DNA of 64,000 nucleotides from Brachycybe producta (GCA_036925085.1 JAUPFP010000017.1:1298001-1362000); one strand, 5' to 3'. Counted from the stretch's first letter, positions 1 to 12,104 are shown. A program made the numbers and translations. Notes: generated from the letters alone by a model not told the origin.

Positions 1-554
1 ATATTGTCAAGAATTATTCAGCAATTACCAAAACGATTTTTAAAATTTAAAATAAGCCATTAATATAATTTAAAAAATTAAAAATCAGTTGACGTTATGT
101 AAATTAACTTTATCAGATAGATGCGCCACCAAACAACAGACATTGGCAACAAAACCATCCAAAGTCTACTCTTCTAGTCGAATTCTGATGTGTTGTCACC
201 AGCTCACATTACTTTCATTTGAATGTACCACTGATTTAATATTTGGATTATTCCCCACGTGGAAGGTCGTATTAGAGTTAAATATGAATATTGAATACCT
301 ATATTTCATTAAGGAATTCTGGAAATGTGAGGTGACAACCTTTGCCACAAAAATGGAGGGGGGCGGGGGTGGAGACTTTCGTTTTTGCAAATTTAAAATG
401 GCGTCGTTTGGTGACTCCAGAAAAGTCTCTTCATTTTCAATTTTTTCTTATGGTTTTAATGACTTATTTTAAATTTTAAAAATCAGTTTTGACAATCTTT
501 GCATAAGTCTTGACAATATTTTGAAAATATATTTCTGGAGGTAATGGTCTCTTT
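1..554 (+). mobile_element. Foldback MITE, family A, copy 1 (left end cut by window)
   Basis: A non-autonomous foldback element. The left arm (from 1) reads AATATTGTCAAGAATT and continues to AAAAATCAGTTGAC near 96. The right arm (about 440-554) is its inverted counterpart and ends GGAGGTAATGGTCTCTTT, followed by AA so that the end abuts TTAA. Four more copies lie in the window (34723, 42990, 44597, 51546). An open frame at 89-472 runs through the middle, but the same region is shifted or interrupted in copies 2 and 4, so I do not treat it as a gene. The first few dozen bases of the left terminus are outside the window. Confidence 0.85.
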
Positions 555-1261
555 AATTGTGCTGAAAAGAGCCATCATAAAATATATAATGCGGTTATTA
601 TTTTGATCATAGTAGTTCAGCTGTATATGTATTTTTTTATACACACTGTAAAATGTATATGGTGCAATTTCTGCTGCTGCTGCGTGTGAGTTTCAGAAAA
701 GGAAACAAACACACGCAACATAATATCGAGTCAACAATATTATGAACATTAGATGTTTTTGTAGCATCATTTAGTCTGAAACTACTCATTTTATATTTAA
801 TGGCATGGCTTCGATGATACTAAATAAACTTCGTTAAATTTAAACCTGTTTTGGATGATTTTTCAATGGACTGTAACGTCAGTGATGTGCATCAATAAAG
901 GTCATGTTCAAGGTTAGAAAATTGTATTAAGGGCAACTCATCTAACCAAAAACAAAAAAAAAAACATTTACAAGAAACAATGTTTATAAATAGGATGATG
1001 ACACGATTTCCAGCAATTCAACCAATATTGGAGAAAATCTGTGGGAATATATTGCTCTATTGTTTCATGGATTTTTTTTAAAAAAAATATATGTATATTT
1101 TCTACATATTCTATTTTTAGCAACACAAGATTGTTTGTTGTTTAAAATTACGGAGATGCAATATAATATTCGATTAAGAACCTGATTCTCTTTGTTTGCC
1201 ATTGTTTACTACGAATACCAATGAAGAGGGTTTTTTAGAATTATATTGACCACAACTGAAG
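555..1261. other. AT-rich spacer, nothing recognised
   Basis: No coding signature, TIR pair or tandem array was seen here. Only short A and T runs are present. Confidence 0.6.
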
Positions 1262-1269
1262 TAAAAAAA

Positions 1270-1709
1270 AAGTAGGGATTGGACATTCGAATCCTCTAAT
1301 CCCACGAATCTTGAAAAATATTCGAGATTCGAAAACTCGAATCTTCGCGTTTTTTTCGTCTTTCGAATCCTAACCTAAAAAAAAAACTGTTAAAAACTTT
1401 GGTAAAATTTGTTATAACTCCATTGACGTCCAATAGAAGCGTTCACTAACAAAAAAAGGTGATTGTTGCAATTTCGGTGGTACCCAGATCACCAATATCA
1501 TCACCTTGTGGCAGTGACCCTGAGTGCCACACTTGGTTTTTATTATTAACAATTTAATATTTAATATTATTTCATTTATTTGTATCTTCTTAATGAATAA
1601 ATAATATAGGATTCTTATATGAAGGAGATTCGAAAGATTTGAGATTCGGGAGATTCAACGGATTCGAGAACCTTTTAGGATTCGGAAAATTTAGGATTCG
1701 GCCCACTTC
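1270..1709 (+). mobile_element. hAT-like MITE, family C, copy 1
   Basis: A short TIR element full of TTCGAATC-type motifs near both ends. The left end reads AGTAGGGATTGGACATTCG and the right end GATTCGGCCCACTTC, which are imperfect inverted repeats. Both ends are flanked by TAAAAAAAA (1262-1270 and 1710-1718), which fits a target duplication of about 8 bp, although the low complexity weakens that. A second copy in opposite orientation (45654-46092) shares the whole body, including the GTGCCACAC and AGTGAACGCTTCTATTGG-like segments. No transposase remnant is visible. The hAT assignment rests on terminus style and TSD length. Confidence 0.75.
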
Positions 1710-1937
1710 TAAAAAAAAGACACTGCTGTTCATGTGATTTACACACAAAAGTAGTCACTCATCATCTTTCATTGGTTGTTGCATTCAACATTTGCAAGAA
1801 GCAAGGTTGCTGCATGTGTGTCATGAGAGTTGCTAGAAAGAAATAAGAAACTGCTGACATTCTGGTTTTTGTTAGCTGCAAATTGCAACGAGTGACTTAT
1901 TTGCTTTAGCTAACAAACGCAGGAATCCTTTCTAATA

Positions 1938-2290
1938 ATAGGCGTAGGAGGCGCGCCTATACAAAAACAAACTTCGACACAACACCCATTACAAAATTAA
2001 AGGTTTCCAACTGATCTACGTGGAGAAAAAAAACTAGAGAAAAGTCTCCGAAAAATAGTAAAAGTATAAAAAAAAAACGTAAAAAGGCTGTGGGGTTTTC
2101 TTTGCATTGTATAGGTCAACCATTATGGCGTCTGAACATTGTGCATATTATAGTTATAGACGCCATGTATGTGCACTTCATTGCTTCTAAGGCTTACCTC
2201 CTTCTATATGGATTCACTCACTATATTCGTGTAAGTTGCACAACGGGTTTACTGTTTACTAGTAAATCTTTTAATATCTGCTGAAAAGTA
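1938..2290 (+). repeat. Dispersed repeat, copy 1 (pairs with 5722-6400)
   Basis: The segment runs from ATAGGCGTAGGAGGCGCGCC to GTTTACTGTTTACTAG. It matches 5722-6400 in blocks: a shared AAAGGTTTCCAA-TGATCTAC block, a shared GCATTCACTACAT-like block and a shared GTAAGTTGCACAACG-like end. The other copy carries about 300 bp extra in the middle. Ends and class are not clear, and no reading frame is conserved. Confidence 0.6.
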
Positions 2291-3614
2291 AATTTCGTTT
2301 TCTAGCGTGCATTTAGATTAATTTTTGTATGAGAGTCATGCATGAAAATAAGGTAAAAAAATTACAATGTTGACAAGTAATTACTAATTAGTCTAAATTA
2401 ATCAATTATAATAAAAGTGATGTTGTAACTATAGACTTAAGGTATAAGCTGCTAGATTTTGGGACAAATTATCTGGAAAATTTCTTCTATTTAGTTTATA
2501 TTTTATTTTGAGGTTGCATTTTGCATGCTTGCTACACTTTGGTTAATTTTTAAAACTTGATGACATACAGCCTTTACTGAATCGTCTTGTCGTTCTAGTG
2601 ATGGGAGTTTTCAAAATTACTCTTAGGTTTTTATAGGGCTCGACCAATACTAGAATTATGCCGATATGGAGATTATTTTGCCTTACCAAAGGGCTACTTA
2701 GAGTATTTTTTTGCAGATGTCACAAATACTTGAAACTTTTTAAAAAAAATACGTGAAAAGTTTCAATGAAACAACAATTTTCACTTTGCACTACCATTCG
2801 ATTATATATTGCCGACATTTTCCCACAGTCACTAGATTTTTAAAATATACATTTATATTTGTAAATCATTAGGTGCCCTGAGCAGAATCGTAACTTGTTT
2901 GGCTTTAGGCCTTAAATAAATGTAGATTATTCGATGCTACGTTATAAATATATTTTGAAACTAAATCTATAGCATGTTTGAATATACATATACTTAAATG
3001 CTTATTTTGAACAACCCTCTTTTTTATTATTATTGTAAAAAAAAATAGCATTTAACGATTAAACCAAGCTCCAAATTGAATGAAACGGACTAGTTGTTTT
3101 TGCAACGCCCTGTATATACACGTATAGGCTGCACGTATCACTGTAAAAGTGTACTCTCTCTCTCTCCAGTTGATGAACGTTTTTTCTCTTGAGTGACCAT
3201 CGCAGTATTCCAAGCATAGTTCCTCCCTTTTTTTTTGTTACCTGCTTTCTTGTCTGCAACAACAATTGTATAGTCCCAACATAACAGTAGGCCTATGTTC
3301 AGTCCGGAAAGCACGGATTAGTGCAGATTAGCAAGCTGACAGGGCGAGAAGACTGGTGTTTTTTTCTTGTGTTAACACCATATTATAACAAGAAAGGAAC
3401 GGTTTTTTTTTAATAAAAAATGGTAATTTTTAGAAGAAAAAGTTTTTTTTTACATGTTGTATCTCACTCACTTGAGCACAACGTAACTGTCTTTCGATGT
3501 TTTCGTTCCCCTTACTTCATTTTTATTTCAGACTCTTGTAATACACCTGTTCTACTGCATATGGGTGCATTTGTAAACACATAGGCTTCTTGCACTTATA
3601 GTAGTCATGTAGGA
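2291..3614. other. AT-rich spacer, nothing recognised
   Basis: Homopolymer runs and a short CT run near 3155-3167. No feature is supported. Confidence 0.55.
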
Positions 3615-3680
3615 CAGTGGTCTTTCAAACGTTCTTGGTCGTGCAGCCCTACTTAATAAAACGCACCCTCCTTGGAATAA
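3615..3680 (+). mobile_element. Probable hAT terminus, solo and decayed
   Basis: CAGTGGTCTTTCAAACGTTC followed by TTGGTCGTGCAGCCC resembles the widespread hAT (Charlie-like) terminus, in which CAGTGGTTCTCAAAC is followed by a short spacer and a C-rich run. No matching opposite end was found downstream, so this is a truncated or eroded relic. Confidence 0.45.
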
Positions 3681-4299
3681 ATACATAAATATTAAAGTGT
3701 AATTTTTATTTATTAAATTTCATGAAATTTTGCAAAATGGTGGCGTGGTTGATTATTGCATGGCTTTAAATACATTTTAAAATGTCTTGCCAATTGTGCT
3801 GATTTCATACAATCATTAGCTGATATCTCAAGATAAAGCATTGCATCCTGTGCATCATGATAAATTATCATCTTCTCCTTATTTTAAAAAGGCCGCCACT
3901 TTAGTCAAAGCCAGCGTCACCTGAAATGTCACTTAACTGGAAGTATATTTTTCGTAATTGACTCTTGATTCTTGGGTTCCTGTATTTGTTCGGGAGCTCT
4001 GAGAATTTGGGTCAGGTTCTCAAAGTGCGCTTTAACTTTAAAGTGCGGTTTAACACAACGAACGTAAGTTTTGTGGTTCGTTTTCAAATGCACCCTGTGT
4101 CACTGTGTGGCGGGAGATGTGTAGTGCAGTGGTTCGTATAATTTGCTCACCAGATTTTATTTTTTTACTCTCCTTATCTGACTTGCTGTTTTTTTTATTA
4201 AAAAAAGGCTTCAGTTTCTGGGAGGTTATAAGGATGTTGGATGGATGGTGGCTATCAGGTATAGTAAAATACACAATTTTCGCTCATTGACTCTTTTCG

Positions 4300-4300
<1 letters not shown>
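3681..4300. other. Spacer, nothing recognised
   Basis: AT-rich, with short T runs. The small overlapping frames here carry no family motif. Confidence 0.5.

Positions 4301-4359
<59 letters not shown>
4301..4359 (+). repeat. (GAT)n microsatellite
   Basis: About 19 uninterrupted GAT units. Confidence 0.97.
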
Positions 4360-4360
<1 letters not shown>

Positions 4361-4639
4361 AGGATTTCTCTTGAAAGACTAGCATTTTTATAAATGAAGT
4401 ATAACTTTTTTTTAGTTAGCCTGCTTTAGTGGTCTTTTCTACATTTTTTTTGAAGGTGTTAGTCTGAAAAAAAGTGCTTATAATGGTAGTTGTTAGTAGT
4501 AAGTAGTAGACCTAAAGAGGCCCTCCCTTTTCAACATAAAAAGATGAGGTATCTTTAATCGTGACAGGTCCAAAATGTGGTGGTTGTGCAGATGACCTAA
4601 GGGAACTACTACTGCTTTAGGGCACCGGAAACTTAACCC

Positions 4640-5057
4640 TCGAAGATGAAATAGAAAGGGGGGAAAAAGAAAAGAAAAAATCGCAGCGGACGCTCTTTTT
4701 TCTATTTCTCTTCAATTTAATCGTTGCTTCTTCTTTTTTCTTCTTCTTGTTCCCATGGCTTTTTATCGTCCTGGGGCGAGTGAACTTGATGGTTGGTCTG
4801 ATGATGATGATGATGATGGTAGTGGTTGGTTGATGGGGAAAGGTGAGGTAGAGAGAGAGAGAGAGAGAGGGGAGATGGGGGATGGAGGTGAGGTAAGGTG
4901 GGAGGGAAGTAAGAAGGTCGGTGGACGAAACAACGGTGTGTCCATGGCACGTCAAGTTGTTGTTTGCGTGTGAGTTCAGGTGGCAAACTCTTCTTCACCA
5001 CCATCACAACTACTACGAGCGTACTACAACTACTACTACTACTACTACTACTACTAT
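4640..5057. repeat. Low-complexity cluster: A/G-rich, (GAT)n, (GA)n, (CTA)n
   Basis: Successive simple tracts: an A/G-rich stretch from 4655, GAT units at about 4801-4818, GA units at about 4851-4868, and ACT/CTA units at about 5026-5057. Overlapping frames on both strands here come from simple-sequence composition (poly-Ser, Thr, Ile or His tracts) and not from genes. Confidence 0.8.
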
Positions 5058-5721
5058 TTATTCACCTCTCCTCCCCGTTTTATATTTTTTTTTGCTCCCG
5101 AATTTAAAGTCTCATCTTGTTATTACTATGAAAGTATAGTGTTATTACTATTATTATAGTGAGAGAGTAAAGATGATAGAAAAAAGAATAATGTGAATGG
5201 AACTTTTTGACTCTATTACTTTTTGAGAAATTATCACACACTTTTCTTTTTAAAGAGCAAGATAGGAAGACTGTTCACTCTCTCTCTCTCTCCCTCTATC
5301 ACTTCTCCTCCCCTCCTCCTTCTTTATATTTATATTTAGTTGTTGACTATTTATTAAAAGTAATTTAATTTGATTATGTTTGGAAAAAAAATTCAATACA
5401 AGTAGGCTTACCAGCTAAAAAATTGTTCACGGATCAATTCTTTTTAGATGATAAACCCGGTTTTTTAAATGAAAACACCAAAACAATGTGCATCCTCCTA
5501 TAATGTTTATGTATCAATTTCAGTTGATAGCCTATATGCGGGTACTCAGTACAAGGCTTGGTTCCAAAAAAGACAAATCTCAGAACCTCCTCCGCTTTCC
5601 TCCCCCACCCCCCGATTGTTGCGGATTGCCCACATAATTTCATACAAAAATTGATACAGACACACAAAACAAAAATGTTGTTTGAAGAAAAAATTAAAAA
5701 TATTCAGAACTATACACCATA
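5058..5721. other. Spacer with short CT tracts
   Basis: CT-rich runs at about 5276-5296. Nothing else recognised. Confidence 0.5.
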
Positions 5722-6400
5722 TTAATAGGCATAGGGGGATTTTAATTGCGCCTACGGTATACGAAAACAAATTTTGACACAACATACATAAAAAATTAAA
5801 GGTTTCCAATTGATCTACCTGAAAACATTAGAGGAAAAAGTCCCGGAAATAAAAACGCGTAAGTCATGAAAAAAAACACTTGACTCCATACTGAGTACCT
5901 TAAAGGTAAACTGTGTTAGGTTACAAAACCTAAATTTTACAGGAGAATAGGTCTCAACATGCTATACTACCATCTAGCGAACCGATGTGTAAAATTGTGG
6001 ACTTAACACTGTTTACTTCTGATAGAACTTGACAAGCTGATTCATAATATGTAAAAATCGTGGTTTTTGTTTTAGAAATGTGAATTAACACACTTTACCT
6101 CTTGAGTCACTGATAGGTTTTCATTAAAAAAACGAACATACCTCATTAAAAAGGAAAATAAATAAAGAACCACAGGTCTTTACATTATATACAGGCCATG
6201 TATTTTAAACTTAATTGCTTCAAAGTTTTATATTAATCTACCATGCATTCACTACATGTATAGCAAGGAATACTTAATATTCTCTATAGTAGTCCTTGCA
6301 TACATGTATACAGTAGCTCAATATACAACTCTTTGCTTTACGTTATATAGTCCCTTTTATTTTCGTGAAAGTTGCACGACGAGTTTACTAGTTTAAATAT
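5722..6400 (+). repeat. Dispersed repeat, copy 2 (pairs with 1938-2290)
   Basis: It shares AAAGGTTTCCAATTGATC near 5799, a GCATTCACTACATG block near 6244, and GTGAAAGTTGCACGACG near 6365 with copy 1. About 300 bp between roughly 5870 and 6180 have no counterpart in copy 1 and look like an insertion. Confidence 0.55.
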
Positions 6401-7034
6401 GAATATACAATAAGTCTATTCAATTACACAATTGCAATAATTACTTGAATTTAAATTTTAGATATTTAATTATTTTCATGCTAATCGATTGTAAATCGAT
6501 TTACAAGACAAAAATATGTTTTTTTTATATAATTTTCGACAAAAAATATACAACACATTTATAACTTAATCTCAATTAAAATCATTTGCTTTAAATGACA
6601 CAATCTTGAAGAACTCAGCCTAGGAGCAGCTCCTGCCCCTACCATTGGCACATTGTCTTGTGTGTGCGTCCTGGCCGGGTCAGTGGTCACTATAATAAAT
6701 ATAAACTCACTATTGCTACCACTCACTACTACTATTACTACTACAACAACTAAATGATGCACACAACCAGATAAATAATGTTGTTGACTTCACACGTGGT
6801 GTAACATTTGTAAAGGTCGATTAAGCCCAGAAGCAATTTTGCAAACGAAGCAAAACAATAAACCCCCCTTTTAATCGGACGTTTTTGCAGTTCACTCGGT
6901 TTTAGAAAAATTTATAATTCAATAAAAATTAATCATTTTCACATATCTATCCTTTTGTTTTATACTTATATAGAGCGTATTCTAGAGATTGACAGCGTCT
7001 ATCAACGGCAGCACCACTTACATAATTCAATTTA
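6401..7034. other. AT-rich spacer, nothing recognised
   Basis: No supported feature. A short segment at about 6878-6895 recalls the GACGTTTTTGCA motif of the TTAA-flanked element at 7279. Confidence 0.45.
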
Positions 7035-7240
7035 AATTGCATTTACCCATGATGCATCATCAACCCAGTGTTCAATAACAATATACTAATGTATCAGCAA
7101 TTGTCTACTGCTGCTATACTAGCCTCCTACTATTCGTTTTACTTTTTTTGTGGATCTTTTCTACAGGAGTGAGTCGAGTGACTAAAACAATTTCCAAACA
7201 CAAGTGCAACAAATTTCAGAGATATTCTACCCCTGATAGG
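7035..7240 (+). repeat. Dispersed repeat relic with ACCCATGATGCAT motif
   Basis: ATTTACCCATGATGCATC, then AGGAGTGAGTCGAGTGACT and AATTTCCAAACACA, in the same order and spacing as in 22740-23045. A more diverged version is at 37195-37345. Class unknown. Confidence 0.5.
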
Positions 7241-7278
7241 ATTTTCGAATTTAGCAGCAGCTACCCTGCAAGAATTAA

Positions 7279-7832
7279 GGTGGCTTTATAGATATTTATT
7301 TAGCATCCCCCCCACTTACGGCGCCACTACAGTGGCTAGTGGCAGTGTGCTGTTATGCTCCATGGACGTTTTTGTAAAATCTGGATGCAAAAACGTCAAG
7401 CGAACGTTTAGAAAAAAGAAACATTCTGAAAGAATTCAAATTGTTTTCAAAACTAGAATGGTAAAAAAATTATGTGAAAAGTTTTTTATGACTATATCTT
7501 AAAAAAATAAACATTTTATAGCAATTTGAAAATGACCCATTTGGAGGGTTTTCCACTTATATTTCATGAAAAACTATTTTCACCTTTTTCTAACTGTCAT
7601 AAAAAGTTTTTTTTATCAAAGATATCATCATGAAAAAACTTTTAACATTACCACCAACTACTTGTATTCTAGTTTCTAAAAACACTTTTGAGTTTTTTTT
7701 TTTTTTTGAAAAATATATAAGTTTTCTCAAAACTGCGAGTTGGGGGGAAGAGACCTTCTATAGAAAATAATAGCCACGCAGGCGCGCCATCTGGAAGGAC
7801 AAAAACAAAATAAATATTTATAAAACCACACC
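7279..7832 (+). mobile_element. TTAA-flanked TIR element, family K, copy 1
   Basis: The left end GGTGGCTTTATAGATATTTA and the inverted right end (TAAATATTTATAAAACCACA then CC) form TIRs of about 25 bp. Each is bounded by TTAA, at 7275-7278 and 7833-7836. TTAA target specificity is characteristic of the piggyBac superfamily. No transposase is present and the termini do not start with the usual CCC, so that assignment is inference. The interior carries a foldback segment (7449-7683). A partial second copy in reverse orientation at 50515-50660 also ends at TTAA. Confidence 0.75.
7449..7683. mobile_element. Foldback segment, family J-like, inside family K element
   Basis: The arm start AAAACTAGAATGG and arm end TATTCTAGTTTCTAAAA are inverted repeats. 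Inner motifs (TTTGAAAATGACCCA, TATCATCATGAAAA) recall the J elements at 33350 and 51190. It may be a nested insertion or an integral part of the K element. Comparing more K copies would decide. Confidence 0.5.
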
Positions 7833-7836
7833 TTAA

Positions 7837-8918
7837 CTCATTTATTTCTGTGTTTTTTTAGCTGTTTGGTTTCAGACTTTTTCTCTTTTTCACTCACTAC
7901 TATTTACTTACAACCTGTAAATTTGAAGCTTACATTTTTTATTGTTAAGATGAAATTTTGTGGGCTACTTTTTTATTATTTCGAGTGAAATTTAATTTTG
8001 AGCTCGTATAATGGGTGTTTGTGATGTCATAAAAGTGCACTGGTACATGAAAATGAAACTCATTTCATAGTAACCCAAAATGTAAATATTGTTTTGTTAA
8101 AAATGGCGCGCGCGCGCACACACACATATTACACACGAACACAATGACAAAATAACCATAAAATTTGTTCCAAGTTTTAAATATTATTGCTTTTGTACCC
8201 ATTATAGTATGAAAACCAAGGAGACAATTTAATAACTTAATGAGGAAAGAAGGATTAATTTAAAAAAAGATGAAAAAAATACAAAGAAGTAAAAACCAAA
8301 ATGTAACCTCACAAGGATACTTAAAAAACCGTATATAATGTGGGTAAGATTTATAAATAAACTGAACAATTTAATAACATAATCAAGTTATCTGGTGACA
8401 TTGGAAAACGGGTCTAAGATTGGTAGAAAAAATCTTCTTACAATGTCAGATTAGAAAAATACACTTTTTATATGCATGTATATTAAAAACTCAACTGGTT
8501 TCATTATTATAGAGCCTATGGGGGTGAATAAAAAAAAGCATTTGCTAATTTTTCTTCTTCACTGGGAAATTCTAGTTTCCTTTGTGAGAAAATAAAAAGT
8601 GGCATCAAAACGAATTAATAAACGTACATGACAACTGCAAACGAGTGAGAGAGTACATTGTCAAAAAAGAAAGGGTTTTCATTCCAGCACATATAACCAG
8701 AAAACAGGAATGTTTTCTCCGCCACTTTTCAAAACTTTGTTTAATTAGTTTTATTACTAAAACTAAAAATTGCCCTCTGTGATTTCGTGGCTGCATTTTA
8801 TTTCTCTTGCGTGCCACCAAAAGTACTGCAGTGTAGTGGCCAATGGCGGCCACAGCTGTTTCAATCACAGTTTAGTCCTAGCTTTGACTTTACTATTATT
8901 GAGAATATGACCCTTATA
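7837..8918. other. Spacer with a (CG)n(CA)n tract
   Basis: CG then CA dinucleotides at about 8105-8127. Otherwise unremarkable. Confidence 0.55.
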
Positions 8919-9440
8919 CCTTGTACACACATGAGTTAAATGAATTCAAATTAAATGTGTTTAGGTGAAATCGTATGGCTGCTTAAAGCATTGCTAGAGC
9001 TCAATGAAACACTCAGAAATGATAGTTTTTGGAAATTTTTTCTTCCGAAAACTGCTGTTTCAACGCCTTGCTAGTAGAGCTCAATGAAAAGAACTTTGAA
9101 AAAAATATTCCAAAAACATAAATTCCACAAAATGGAAATTTGTAGATTACAGCATAATGAAAACAAACATTGTATTTCAGAGCTTTTTTTCCGGAGTACT
9201 CTGAAATAATGTTTTTAACATTTATTACTTAAATGCATTTAAATAATAATTGTGTTCTACAGAGCCCTGTGAAGGGCAAACAAACAATATGTCGAATATT
9301 AAATATAAATATTTAAACTATTGACAAAATATTGATTTAGTATTTCAATTTAAAATATTAATAATAAAGTCAAATTTTATTTTTTATTTGGTTCATGTCC
9401 ATAACTGGATTCCGTATAATTCACCTAAACAAATTTAATT
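8919..9440 (+). mobile_element. MITE family L, copy 1, interrupted by element M
   Basis: The left end CCTTGTACACACATGAGTT and the body GTTCTACAGAGCCCTGTGAA ... ACTATTGACAAAATATTGAT are shared with the uninterrupted copy at 25229-25536. Relative to that copy, about 240 bp are inserted (8990-9235). The right terminus is eroded. Confidence 0.7.
8990..9235 (+). mobile_element. Element M, copy 1, nested in family L element
   Basis: GAGCTCAATGAAACACTCAG ... TTTTTTCTTCCG ... CATAAATTCCACAAAATGGA ... AGAGCTTTTTTTCCGGAGTA. The same blocks occur in the opposite orientation at 55040-55390. The insertion edges are deduced from the empty site in the L copy at 25229. Confidence 0.6.
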
Positions 9441-10094
9441 TGGGTGGCCACATCTTGAACTAGATTGTACTAAAAACCAATGAGTTGTTTTGGATTTTTT
9501 ATTTTCATTTTCTTTGATTGAAATGATTTTTTTCAGTCTTCCGTTAATTGTCATTTATCTTAACCAATGCTCACAAACAAATCATTTGGGACACCTTCCA
9601 TTCTGTTTTTTTTTGTGCTTTCTTTCTCTCTTCAGTGCTGTAGATAACCTTCTTGCGATTTTATTCCAGTAGCTGTAGACTTCGATTAACACAACATTGT
9701 TTAGGGGGGTCCACCACATAGCTTCTTTTTATCCCTCTATACACCTTCATCGATCGAAATTTCGAACTTTCCTAAAAAAAATCCCTCTGGAGGTATGGAG
9801 TAAGAACCGTGAGTATGTTGGAAGTTAGAAATAAGATGATGAGAGTAAAAGCAGAACTGACTTACATTACGTTTGTTCGCTTTCGCGTCAACTATCAGAA
9901 AACACATAGACGTTGAGTGGTGTTCAATGAGTAGCTTGCGAGCCATAATGTATTTTTTTTATAGAGTTGAGGGTGGGTCATTTGGCTAGCAAGCGTCCAT
10001 CCTGATTCCAGGTGTATGGTCAAGCGTGCTATCTTTGGATCATCTCGAGATTTTCAGCATATGTACAGAGTGTCCCAAAATATATACACACTTT
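9441..10094. other. Spacer, nothing recognised
   Basis: No feature supported. Confidence 0.5.
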
Positions 10095-10388
10095 GGTTTT
10101 TAATTATGGAGCCCTGCAGAGGACTTTTGCACATTTTTTTTAATCTCGACACGTCGACTTTTAATCTCTTATTTCATCGGCCATGTTAATTATGCCATGT
10201 TGCGCACACCATACTCTAATAGTTAAATTATTGCAAGCGCCCTCTTGTAGTGCGCATCATGGCATAATTAACATGGCCGAATAAAAGAGATTTAAAAAAA
10301 TCAACATGTCGAGATTGAAGTTGACATGTTCAGATTTAAAAAAAAAAAAATTTCGCATGTCCTTTACAGGCCCCCCATAACTGCCATG
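10095..10388. mobile_element. Long inverted-repeat (hairpin) element
   Basis: The left arm runs from about 10095 (TTAATTATGGAGCCCTGCAG) to CATGTTAATTATGCCATG. The right arm begins CATGGCATAATTAACATGGC near 10258 and runs to CCCCCCATAACTGCC. The arms are over 110 bp with moderate mismatch, and the centre holds CGCACACC/TGTAGTGCGC. Just outside, CAGAGTGTCCCAAAATATAT (10066) resembles the CAGGGTGTCCCAAAA terminus common in Tc1/mariner-type MITEs, so the element may start there. Confidence 0.75.
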
Positions 10389-10814
10389 TTTATTTTCTTA
10401 AATTTAATTTTTAAAAAAAATTCTAACTAACGAGTAAATTTTAAAACAAAGATTAGATATAAATGCATTACATGTTTTATGTTTAAATAATGCATTATCT
10501 CAAGTTTTCAAAATGCCATTGATTCTCAACAAAATATTGGTGACATAAGTTACGATGTTGATATGCAAATTCAATTAATGTATCTTTTGTAGTTATGCGA
10601 CAATTTCCTTCGTATAAATTATTCATTTCAATTAAAATTATTCCGACGTGCTTAAACGTTTTTGTCCTTGTTTGTACAGCATTATATACACACAGACAGA
10701 CAAAGCTTAATATATATAAAATAAAATAAAAAATTAAATTTCAGATCTTTCAGCATATCAGTATTAACAGCCAAAGGTTAACGAATTTGTTTCCACGAAA
10801 TGTACGTCCATTTC

Positions 10815-10960
10815 TCAATCTGCGGAATCAGTCAATCAGAAAAGAAAAAAAAATCTAACCTGCTAGTGAATCTGCAAAATTCAATACATTTTAGGTATTG
10901 AATTTTGCAGATTCACTAGCAGGTTGGTTGTTTTGCAGATTGCCTGATTCCGCAGACTGA
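10815..10960. repeat. Near-perfect hairpin with 30-bp perfect arms
   Basis: The inner arms 10857-10886 and 10896-10925 are exact reverse complements around a 9-base loop. The outer arms (TCAATCTGCGGAATCAG at 10815, and TGATTCCGCAGACTGA ending at 10960) are also complementary with a few mismatches. This is either a young small MITE or a hairpin-RNA locus. Nothing here proves transcription. Confidence 0.9.
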
Positions 10961-11081
10961 CAGTAACACATAATGTATATAACCTTTTTTAAAATTGTAT
11001 CTCATTCATATTGAACAACTAAGCAAGTGTTTAAAATGTATTTAATATTTGTGTTGACACCAAGTTTCACTAGTGTAAATG

Positions 11082-11477
11082 CAGGGTGTTGTAATTTGTA
11101 TTTTCCTTAATGTTTTTTGATAGATTGATTTAAATCAAATTGATTTTTCTCCATCAAAATCAATGTGATTAAAATAAAAAAATGGGCAACGAAATCAAAA
11201 TCAAGTGATTCAAATCACATTAAAAAAAATTTTTTTTTTCAAAAGTATTCTTTTTAAATTCATTTTAATGTATTTGACAGATAGAATGAACAGATTGAAC
11301 ACTTTAGTTATAAATCATTTATTATTTCATTAATTTCAAGTTTTTAAAAGGACAAGTTTATGAAATTTAAATAAGTAAATAAAAATCTGATTTAAGTAAA
11401 AAAAAATCCTATTTAAATCAAATAAATCATATCTTTTTGATTTTTTTTAAAAATAAATCATGTTTTTATCCACCCTG
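11082..11477. mobile_element. hAT-like MITE with ATTTAAAT-rich arms
   Basis: The left terminus CAGGGTGTTG and right terminus ATCCACCCTG are inverted. Inside them, GATTGATTTAAATCAAATTG on the left mirrors ATTTAAATCAAATAAATCAT on the right. CAGGG-G termini followed by ATTTAAATCA arms are a common non-autonomous hAT pattern. The flanking 8-mers match only partly, so the TSD is eroded or the boundary is slightly off. Confidence 0.5.
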
Positions 11478-12088
11478 TGCAACAAACATTGACATATTTT
11501 TTGCAAAGCTGAAAAATCTAAAAAAAAGTCAAAATAATGCAAAAAAAAAAAAAATAATAATAAAAAATGTATGTTTTATTCCATGTTTATTTTTTACACA
11601 TGTGTTATTTGTATATTTCAAAAAAATATACAAATTATGTTTTACAGAACACGAGATTAGGATTCCAAATCTTTCAGAGTGATTGCAAAGAATTGTTTTG
11701 ACATTTCGTAGAATTTGTTTTTTTTTCGGCTGTGAAAACATTTTACAACATAGAAATCCAAAGTCAATACACCCTGTAATAGCTTGAAACTTTCGATTTG
11801 CACTTGTTCTCTTTAACGTTGGACAACTCCATCAGACAGACACAGACAGACAGACAGATAGATGTTCGTAGAGTTGCTTCAACGTAAAGTAACAACAAAA
11901 AAATCATTTTGATGATGTTACATGTACTTCTTTCAACCTGCATCATGTTTTATAAACACAATATGCAATAATTTCAGTGCGTCAAAATATAACCTCCCAT
12001 TTCCACTTTTATTTTTAAACCTTCCCCCACCCCACTACCTCATTCACATAAACAGAAATACAATTTGATGACGAATACACACACTGTA
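11478..12088. other. AT-rich spacer
   Basis: A short inverted CAGGGTGTATTG-like end at about 11763-11776 may be a stray TIR. Nothing else seen. Confidence 0.4.
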
Positions 12089-12104
12089 CCCCCCCCCCCC
12101 CCCC
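12089..12104 (+). repeat. Poly-C tract (16)
   Basis: Uninterrupted C run. Others of 10-16 are at 20022, 22021, 25046, 34183, 46874 and 56157, and a G run is at 43346. Confidence 0.95.

Noticed and set aside
89-472. 127-aa ORF, similar to a 98-aa ORF at 51670-51966
   Set aside because: Both lie in family A foldback elements. The frame is shifted or stopped in the copies at 34723 and 44597, so the similarity reflects shared repeat DNA and not coding constraint.
4617-5007. 112-, 96- and 72-aa overlapping ORFs
   Set aside because: They consist of translated GA, GAT and CTA simple repeats. No frame stands out.
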